64,000 nt of DNA from a virus. The position numbers were made by a program, and so were the translations under genes. This document shows positions 59,358-64,000 of this stretch, piece by piece. Numbering within the stretch: position 1 is the stretch's first letter; the number at the start of each line of letters is the position of its first letter. The notes under the pieces were generated by a model, which was not told the origin of the DNA, did not search any database, and worked only from the letters and a program-made list of their open reading frames with translations. The stretch lies in IMG/VR virus record IMGVR_UViG_3300031669_000001, positions 281,070-345,069 of that record; one strand, given 5' to 3'.

Positions 59358-59854
59358 GTTTTGTAACCCTTACGGATCTCTTCTATGATCTCGATAGCGT
59401 CCCAAACGTCACCGTTGAAGAGGATCGCTAGACCACCTTTGTCAGCCCACATCGCGCAATTTTCTGGGTGATCATCGATCAAAACCTTGTTAGGACCCGA
59501 GTGAAGTTGCTTGTCTTTACGAGGAAGAACGATGGTCTCATATTCTGGACCGAATTTCTTAGCTACCCACTCACGCTTTTGATTGCGAGAACGTTCACCA
59601 GGAGGTGCGCCAGTCAGGAACTTTGGGTTAAATTGCTTCGTGTATTCCCAGAGGTGTTCAGCGTTAGGCATGAACTCTAGCTTGGCGAAGAAGTCTCTGT
59701 CAGCCATGATGAACTTCCACATACCTTTGTCAAACTGGTGTGGGTAGCGTCCAGAAATATCGTAGACTCTTTTGTTGAAGTCAGCGAATACACCGTCTAG
59801 GTCCAGGTAAAACTGTTCGAATGGATTGAAATCTATTTTTGGTATTTTTTTCAT
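59354..59854 (-). CDS. HAD-family 5'(3')-deoxyribonucleotidase-like phosphatase
   Basis: 166 residues. HAD motif I YLDLDGVFADF (Asp18/Asp20), motif II FLTGAP, motif III region RKDKQ, motif IV VLIDDHPENC. This is the NT5C-type layout that dephosphorylates (deoxy)nucleoside monophosphates. Likely adjusts nucleotide pools. Own early-type promoter. Confidence 0.83.
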   Translation of the reverse strand: MKKIPKIDFNPFEQFYLDLDGVFADFNKRVYDISGRYPHQFDKGMWKFIMADRDFFAKLEFMPNAEHLWEYTKQFNPKFLTGAPPGERSRNQKREWVAKKFGPEYETIVLPRKDKQLHSGPNKVLIDDHPENCAMWADKGGLAILFNGDVWDAIEIIEEIRKGYKT

Positions 59855-59859
59855 AGGGC

Positions 59860-59889
59860 ATTATAACAAATCATAAGGATAAAGTACAC
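59860..59889 (-). promoter_or_regulatory. early-type promoter (GTGTAC - 18 - TATAAT)
   Basis: TATAAT 59860-59865, GTGTAC 59884-59889. Confidence 0.75.
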
Positions 59890-59929
59890 ATCAACTTATT
59901 TGCTTTTCTTGACAGAAACGTAAGTGCCG

Positions 59930-60141
59930 CTAGTGTGCTTGATTAACTTGAAAGCATTTTTTTAATGCTCGTGCAAACTCGTCTGCCAGTTCTTCTGAAG
60001 TAAAGCATTCTAGTTCATCTTGTGTATCTGAACTAAATGCGCCATGCCTAGATTCCCATCGAACTTCCCAAAGTTGAACAGCGTCAACCGTTTTTTTTTG
60101 TTTGTGAATGGAACCAGTAGCGACTTAAAGTTGAGATTCAT
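59930..60141 (-). CDS. 70-aa protein requiring a -1 shift (A9 run)
   Basis: ATG 60141 overlaps the upstream stop as usual. Frame 0 (MNLNFKSLLVPFTNKKK) goes off after a run of nine A (60091-60099 region) and soon stops. The -1 frame is clearly coding-like downstream (TVDAVQLWEVRWESRHGAFS through EELADEFARALKKCF) to TAG at 59930. Slippage at the A9 run, programmed frameshifting or a sequencing length error would join them. Confidence 0.55.
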
Positions 60142-60353
60142 TTTATTCCTCGTCTTGTTGATAATTCGGCTTTCAAACCTTTGTAAGCTTTCGTTTCACT
60201 GTAATCGTACGCATCAGCTGCTTCCAACATCTCAATGCAATTTTCAATGTGCAATGTGGACATGTCCTTCATCTTGATGATCATCATGTCAAACGTTAAC
60301 CATTCGTCATCATTGTTCAATCGATGATCTTTCCAAACATTTACATCGAACAT
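60138..60353 (-). CDS. hypothetical protein, 71 aa
   Basis: Small helical protein (FDVNVWKDHRLNNDDEWLTF). Overlaps the frameshifted gene by ATGA. Unrecognised. Confidence 0.68.
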   Translation of the reverse strand: MFDVNVWKDHRLNNDDEWLTFDMMIIKMKDMSTLHIENCIEMLEAADAYDYSETKAYKGLKAELSTRRGIK

Positions 60354-60566
60354 CTAATTCTCCGATTTCATCGCAGCAACTAAGCTATCGAAATACTTGT
60401 CATCTTCATCTTCACCAGACACTACTAGCACGTCGAACAATTGACTGATGGCGAAGGAATATCCTTGAGACCAAGTAAGTCGATCCTTTTCTGAGACGCC
60501 TACAACTTCTGGAGGTTGAGTTATTCCACCAAAGAGTTGCTGGAATTGTTCTTCAGTTAACTTCAT
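60354..60566 (-). CDS. hypothetical protein, 70 aa
   Basis: Acidic helical protein (MKLTEEQFQQLFGGITQPPE). Its start overlaps the upstream gene by 14 bases. Unknown. Confidence 0.68.
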   Translation of the reverse strand: MKLTEEQFQQLFGGITQPPEVVGVSEKDRLTWSQGYSFAISQLFDVLVVSGEDEDDKYFDSLVAAMKSEN

Positions 60567-60906
60567 ATTCGTAAGGTGCTCGATCTTCCCTTGGGCCTTT
60601 GTGATGGCTTAGAGCGTATTCATCGAAGTAAACAACCGTCCAATCTGGAAGATCTTGTTTTATCATCTTTGCAATCTCGAGACCACGCTCAGAAAAAGCT
60701 TTGATGTCGAAAGCTGGAGTTTTCCTTTCGATGAATGGAAGGTAGTCATCATTTAGTTCATATTCATGGCACCAATCTTTTAGTGCCTTGACAGTTTTTG
60801 GAGATAGCTTGTAACTTTCAACGCAAGCATTTACACCATCCTCATCCCACAGCCCAGTGGAACAATAATCTGCCATCACCCGAACATACTTGATAACCAT
60901 TCCCAT
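60553..60906 (-). CDS. hypothetical protein, 117 aa
   Basis: Soluble alpha/beta protein with a central CHEYELNDDYLPFIERKTPA. AAGGAGATAGC precedes the ATG. Unrecognised. Confidence 0.7.
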   Translation of the reverse strand: MGMVIKYVRVMADYCSTGLWDEDGVNACVESYKLSPKTVKALKDWCHEYELNDDYLPFIERKTPAFDIKAFSERGLEIAKMIKQDLPDWTVVYFDEYALSHHKGPREDRAPYEYEVN

Positions 60907-60915
60907 GCTATCTCC

Positions 60916-61056
60916 TTAAACAAAGACCCAATTTACAGAATATCTTCTTTTGCCGCATCGAGTGCAAGTATGTGTACGCTCCACGTCATTTCCGCGGAAG
61001 CATCTGATCTCCACGAGATAGTCGTGACATCCAAAAAGGCATTTGATATTTTTCAT
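60916..61056 (-). CDS. small zinc-ribbon protein, 46 aa
   Basis: ATG 61056, TAA 60916. CLFGCHD and CTRCGKRRY give a CxxxC...CxxC pattern that could bind zinc. Begins one base after the end of the tRNA at 61058, so it may be expressed from the same transcript. Confidence 0.58.
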   Translation of the reverse strand: MKNIKCLFGCHDYLVEIRCFRGNDVERTHTCTRCGKRRYSVNWVFV

Positions 61057-61057
61057 A

Positions 61058-61256
61058 GGCGCGTCTGGGCTGGATTCGAACCAACCTACCTCCGACTTAT
61101 TAGGCCGGTGCTCTACTCTACAGTAAGGATCTTGATGTTAGACAGCGTGGCCAACGCTGTGGCTGATCAAAATCTTTTTGTCAGAGTCACATCACATCGT
61201 AAGGTGGAGCTCGAGATACCTTAGTCTGCTTGTGAATACCAATGAGCTACAAACGC
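61058..61256 (-). tRNA. tRNA, anticodon AAU, with ~120-nt insertion in the D-loop
   Basis: Acceptor GCGTTTG/CAGACGC, D-stem GCTC/GAGC, anticodon arm CCGGC-CTAATAA-GTCGG, T-arm GTTGG-TTCGAAT-CCAGC, discriminator G, no CCA encoded. Between TTGGTA and the 3' D-stem lie about 120 extra bases containing AAGGT...ACCTT and ACAGCG-TTGGCCA-CGCTGT hairpins. The anticodon would read AUU (Ile), unusual as unmodified AAU. Total 199 nt. Confidence 0.68.
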
Positions 61257-61269
61257 ATTTCTTCCAACG

Positions 61270-61488
61270 TTAATTTTTACCAGCGTCACGTTCTTCCATC
61301 GCCGAGCTGAGTCCATCAGCTAGACAATTTGCACCGGCGTAGATGCCAGCTGTATAAAACACGAGAGCGATTGTTTCCCAGTTTTCACCGAGCTCCACGC
61401 TTTCCTCGGGGTAATCTTCTGCAAGACCTTTTTCAAGAATTTTGTGACACTCTTGAGGGGTAGGTAGGTGTATTCTTGTATCTGCCAT
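61270..61488 (-). CDS. hypothetical protein, 72 aa
   Basis: Small helical acidic protein, no motif recognised (MADTRIHLPTPQECHKILEK). Confidence 0.66.
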   Translation of the reverse strand: MADTRIHLPTPQECHKILEKGLAEDYPEESVELGENWETIALVFYTAGIYAGANCLADGLSSAMEERDAGKN

Positions 61489-61497
61489 TTTGTTTTC

Positions 61498-61935
61498 CTA
61501 TTTCTTTAAGAGTTTAAATTCGCCAGCTAGTGTCAATGAAGCTACGCTTCTAAACATGCTGCTTATGAGCACAACCTTATCCTTGAGCTTGTTAGATTCA
61601 ACAGGCTTGTGAGGTGGATCAAGTGAGAGCGTAACGTGGTAGAAGCTGCCGTCCGCGCGATCGGTTTCATTCTCGACGTTGGGGCCGCTGATAGCAACAG
61701 CTAGAGCTTCAATGCCGTCTCCCTTAGCGTAACCGTAAGCAGTAACAACGGGTGTTGGTGTCAACATCCGCTTGTACTTTTCAAAGTTGTCCTTTGTCAA
61801 GTTAAACTCGATCGTCACGTGATGACAGATCACCTTTGAAAAACGCGGAGTAAACAGGGCCAATGCATTTGCTCTGCTCTTTTCAGAGAGTTCAAATGCA
61901 AGGTAATAACCAGGTACCCAATTTATGTTTTTCAT
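61498..61935 (-). CDS. 2H phosphoesterase-like protein (Acb1-like candidate)
   Basis: 145 residues with the two diagnostic HxT motifs: CHHVTIEFN (His39-Thr41) and FYHVTLSLD (His100-Thr102), followed by KPVESNKLKDKV. The 2H superfamily includes LigT, cyclic phosphodiesterases and the anti-CBASS nuclease Acb1 of T4 (152 aa, same motif layout). Size and spacing fit an Acb1-type enzyme that cuts cyclic oligonucleotides, but RNA-end repair is an alternative. Driven by two tandem promoters. Confidence 0.78.
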   Translation of the reverse strand: MKNINWVPGYYLAFELSEKSRANALALFTPRFSKVICHHVTIEFNLTKDNFEKYKRMLTPTPVVTAYGYAKGDGIEALAVAISGPNVENETDRADGSFYHVTLSLDPPHKPVESNKLKDKVVLISSMFRSVASLTLAGEFKLLKK

Positions 61936-61941
61936 ATAAAT

Positions 61942-62001
61942 ATTATATCACAATAATTTAGAAAGTACATATATTATATCACAATAATTTAGAAAGTACA
62001 T
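61942..62001 (-). promoter_or_regulatory. tandem duplicated early-type promoters
   Basis: Two copies of the same 31-bp unit: ATGTAC-17-TATAAT at 61942-61970 and again at 61973-62001. Both read into the 2H phosphoesterase gene. Duplication may strengthen expression. Confidence 0.78.
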
Positions 62002-62007
62002 ATTTTA

Positions 62008-62688
62008 ATGCAATTCTCAACATATCTTTATATCAAACGACATTCAATAACTGGTAAGTGCTATTTTGGAAAAACAACTCAAAAAGATCCAGTAAAATAT
62101 CTCGGATCTGGATTACATTGGAAACGACATATTTCATTACACGGTAAAGAACATATCCAAACTCTTTGGTATAAACTATATACAGATCAAGCTGAATGCA
62201 CTAGAGTAGCTTTGCTATTTTCTGAACAACAAGACATAGTAAAATCTAATTTGTGGTTAAATCTTAAACCGGAAAATGGAATAGACGGTGCTACCAAGGG
62301 AACAAAACTTTCTACAGAACATAAAGCAAAACTTTCATTAGCAAATAAGGGTTTTATAGCTTCAAAAGAAACAAGAATTAAATTATCTAATGCAGCAAAA
62401 GGTAAAAAACTTTCTGCGGAACATAGAGCAAAAATTTCTGCATCGCATAAAGGACAAAGTCATTCTAAAGAAGCAAAAGCAAAAATTTCAGCTTCTTCCA
62501 AAGGAAAAATTCTATCAGAAGAAACTAAAACAAAACTTTCAATTTCACTCAAAGGTAAACAGCGATCTGCAGAAACCAAAGCCAAAATGTCAGCCTCTTT
62601 TAAGGGACGAATTCTATCAGAAGAAACTAAAGCAAAAATTTCTGCTGGACGTAGAAAAATTATTCAATCTCCGGAGCTTCACCGGTAA
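62008..62688 (+). CDS. GIY-YIG homing-type endonuclease with NUMOD3 repeats
   Basis: 226 residues. N-terminal GIY-YIG domain: TYLYIKRHSITGKCYFGKT, then KYLGSGLHWKRHI. C-terminal half is six to seven NUMOD3 DNA-binding repeats (S-E-KAKIS-ASHKGK pattern), which is more than most phage homologues carry. Very AT-rich. Its 3' end overlaps, antiparallel, the end of a truncated gene copy (62660-62863), so the endonuclease probably homes to the intergenic site beside that gene. Confidence 0.87.
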   Translation: MQFSTYLYIKRHSITGKCYFGKTTQKDPVKYLGSGLHWKRHISLHGKEHIQTLWYKLYTDQAECTRVALLFSEQQDIVKSNLWLNLKPENGIDGATKGTKLSTEHKAKLSLANKGFIASKETRIKLSNAAKGKKLSAEHRAKISASHKGQSHSKEAKAKISASSKGKILSEETKTKLSISLKGKQRSAETKAKMSASFKGRILSEETKAKISAGRRKIIQSPELHR

Positions 62689-62863
62689 CCTGTGGGTTAC
62701 AGGCTATAGCCAAATCACGGCGGCCGGCCAGGAGGAAGTCGGCAACTTCTTCAGGCAGACGTTCACGCTTGACCTTCTTGAGAGCGCGGAATACTGCACG
62801 AGCAGAGTCTTCCACGGTGCCAGATTTTTCCATCAGGCTGCCGAGCAGTTCATTGCGAGAAGC
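62660..62863 (-). pseudogene. truncated 3' end of an unidentified gene, copy 1
   Basis: Encodes ASRNELLGSLMEKSGTVEDS...RRDLAIACNPQVTG followed by EAPEIE and TAA at 62660. No start codon; an in-frame stop of the next gene lies just upstream at 62870. Matches the 3' part of the gene at 63794-64000 except for the last residues. Confidence 0.75.
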
Positions 62864-62869
62864 TACGGT

Positions 62870-63331
62870 TTAGCTCCAAGTGCAGTGTTTCTCAGCTATA
62901 TGTTCGTTTCCGTCATACTCTGAAATTTCATAATCAACACCATCAGGGATTTCAACAATTTTCAGTTCAGCACAACCACCACTTGCGCGCTCTGAGCCTA
63001 ATTCTTCAACAACCTGAATAAGTAATTTATCTGCCCTATCATCAGGTCGGTTAGATATACTGTGCTTGTCATACGATTCGCCGCTTGCTTTCTTTTGAGC
63101 ATCAGTCATTTCATTCCAATTAACTTGTGAATTTAACACTTCGTTAGGATTTGGAATATCAAAAGCAGTCCAAAAAACATCCCTACCTGTCTGTTCTTCA
63201 GCGGGAATGTATCTATTCTGGAAGTCAGAAGTGAAGAAGTAGCACTCTCGCCCCTGCAACTCCGCAAGCCTTTTCGTTGCTTTACGTGACAAACTAAATC
63301 CTCCGAAACACTTATTGATAACTACTTTCAT
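62870..63331 (-). CDS. conserved-type phage protein, 153 aa
   Basis: ATG 63331 chosen for GGAGATTGCG in front; it begins MKVVINKCFGGFSLSRKA, a start I recognise as common to a widespread uncharacterised phage protein family. Alpha/beta, with YDKHSISNRPDDRADKLLIQ near the C-terminus. Part of the cassette between direct repeats; less AT-rich than nearby GIY-YIG gene. Confidence 0.75.
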   Translation of the reverse strand: MKVVINKCFGGFSLSRKATKRLAELQGRECYFFTSDFQNRYIPAEEQTGRDVFWTAFDIPNPNEVLNSQVNWNEMTDAQKKASGESYDKHSISNRPDDRADKLLIQVVEELGSERASGGCAELKIVEIPDGVDYEISEYDGNEHIAEKHCTWS

Positions 63332-63379
63332 CGCAATCTCCAATCCGTTAAATATTCCCGCACGCAAAAAGTGCGCTGC

Positions 63380-63508
63380 TCAAATCATCCCTTGATGTGC
63401 TTCACTCTCAGTCGGCTCAATCGGCATAATGCAAAACCCACCAGGTATAGCAGAGGCTTTTCCTGATTCATACCCAAAGATCACGGCCTTCCGCATCTCA
63501 AATGACAT
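63380..63508 (-). CDS. small protein, 42 aa
   Basis: ATG 63508, TGA 63380. Begins MSFEMRKAVIFGYESGKASA. Overlaps the frame before it. Coding-like but unrecognised. Confidence 0.45.
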   Translation of the reverse strand: MSFEMRKAVIFGYESGKASAIPGGFCIMPIEPTESEAHQGMI

Positions 63509-63605
63509 GGCGAGTGTCACCAAGAGTCATAGTGTGAGGAGGCGGCTTATGCAAATCACACCATGCTTGCCAAACAGCCAATAGTTCTTCTGCCGGATAA
63601 CACAA
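63498..63605 (-). CDS. possible 35-aa protein (TTG start)
   Basis: Frame CYPAEELLAVWQAWCDLHKP...LGDTRHVI looks coding, but the start (TTG 63605) is uncertain and the sequence may be the tail of a longer lost gene. Confidence 0.35.
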   Translation of the reverse strand: MCYPAEELLAVWQAWCDLHKPPPHTMTLGDTRHVI

Positions 63606-63632
63606 CGTCTCGAATTATGACACAACTATTTG

Positions 63633-63788
63633 CTAATCTGGTAATTGTTCAGACCAGCAATTAGACCACTTACGATTCGATTCTTCAAACAAGGCTTTAG
63701 CTCTCAACTCTTCCAGCGTTTCGCCGGTAATTACTATCGAATCTTCTACGCCATCTTGATCTTCACCATGAATGCGAAATTCGTACAT
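63633..63788 (-). CDS. small protein, 51 aa
   Basis: ATG 63788, six bases after the stop of the following partial gene. MYEFRIHGEDQDGVEDSIVI; alpha/beta. Unrecognised member of the cassette. Confidence 0.58.
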   Translation of the reverse strand: MYEFRIHGEDQDGVEDSIVITGETLEELRAKALFEESNRKWSNCWSEQLPD

Positions 63789-63793
63789 AGCAA

Positions 63794-64000
63794 TTACTCT
63801 GGTGCGTCAGCAGGATCGCCGGTAACCTGTGGGTTGCAGGCTATAGCCAAATCACGGCGGCCGGCCAGGAGGAAGTCGGCAACTTCTTCAGGCAGACGTT
63901 CACGCTTGACCTTCTTGAGAGCGCGGAATACTGCACGAGCAGAGTCTTCCACGGTGCCAGATTTTTCCATCAGGCTGCCGAGCAGTTCATTGCGAGAAGC
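63794..64000 (-). CDS. 3' part of an unidentified gene, copy 2 (5' end outside window)
   Basis: 68 visible residues, identical to copy 1 until NPQVTG and then DPADAPE and TAA. Charged, helical (RALKKVKRERLPEEVADFLL). Not recognised. Probably the intact gene from which copy 1 derives, or the reverse. Confidence 0.7.
   Translation of the reverse strand, partial: ASRNELLGSLMEKSGTVEDSARAVFRALKKVKRERLPEEVADFLLAGRRDLAIACNPQVTGDPADAPE

Larger units (their letters stand above)
62682..64000. repeat. 182-bp direct repeat, 62682-62863 and 63819-64000
   Basis: The two copies differ at a single base and lie 1137 bp apart. The second copy runs off the window end, so the true length is unknown. They enclose a four-gene cassette. 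Confidence 0.9.

Overview
This window looks like an internal piece of a large, AT-rich, T4-like (myovirus-type) phage genome. The evidence is a contiguous rIIA/rIIB-type pair, dense mostly minus-strand runs of small genes with ATGA or GTGA start/stop overlaps, a run of large plus-strand fibre genes, a spanin pair, a long tRNA cluster with embedded homing-type endonucleases, and two recurring promoter classes: GTGTAC/GTTTAC-17/18-TATAAT (resembling T4 early promoters) and TATAAATA-like boxes (resembling T4 late promoters). The host is not stated. A 126-bp piece of bacterial glmU with proteobacterial character sits inside the phage sequence and may come from the host lineage. No integrase, capsid, portal or DNA polymerase gene is in this window.

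Layout. 1-13.9 kb (minus strand): nucleotide and cofactor metabolism. Here are a CoaE-CoaD fusion (cut by the window edge), a MazG-like protein, nicotinamide phosphoribosyltransferase, an ATP-grasp protein, an NMN adenylyltransferase-Nudix fusion, a dNMP kinase-like protein, a thymidylate synthase/dCMP hydroxymethylase-family enzyme whose 3' end is fused to the glmU fragment, and two GT2-TPR glycosyltransferases. 14-23.9 kb (plus strand): host-recognition proteins, namely a 1410-aa collagen-like GPT-repeat protein, a glycine-rich protein, two paralogous ~700-aa fibre-like proteins and two small genes. 23.9-31.4 kb (minus): a nucleotidyltransferase, a phage-encoded circularly permuted tmRNA, a GatB/YqeY protein, a tandem DUF3175 protein, a Pth2-type peptidyl-tRNA hydrolase and an Rz/Rz1-like spanin pair. 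31.4-38.4 kb: tRNA and tRNA-like genes dominated by Leu, Ser, Tyr and Trp anticodons, several with extra hairpins, interleaved with three endonucleases, ribosomal protein bS21, a TyrA-like dehydrogenase and a ~0.68-kb probably non-coding structured region. 38.4-49.9 kb: small genes, a short plus-strand late island, an HNH nuclease, rIIB and rIIA, a class I cyclic-nucleotide-phosphodiesterase-like HD protein, a SLOG-like protein and a PAS protein. 50-62 kb (minus): a Ro60/TROVE-vWA protein, zinc-ribbon proteins, an XPD/DinG-type helicase, a large AAA+ ATPase, a 5'-nucleotidase-like HAD protein, a tRNA with a D-loop insertion and a 2H phosphoesterase. 62-64 kb: a GIY-YIG endonuclease and a four-gene cassette flanked by a 182-bp direct repeat of the 3' end of another gene.

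Taken together, the window carries (i) a translation-support kit (tRNAs, permuted tmRNA, Pth2, bS21, possibly Ro60), (ii) cofactor rebuilding for NAD+ and CoA, (iii) several candidate anti-defence hydrolases (2H phosphoesterase, PDE-like HD protein, SLOG protein), and (iv) a collagen-like receptor-binding module next to two glycosyltransferases. The strongest unusual signals are the permuted tmRNA, the CoaE-CoaD fusion, the restricted tRNA set with hairpin insertions, the structured RNA candidates in the tRNA cluster, the glmU insertion, and the duplicated gene 3' end near 62.7 and 63.9 kb. All starts and functions are read from sequence by eye, without database searches.
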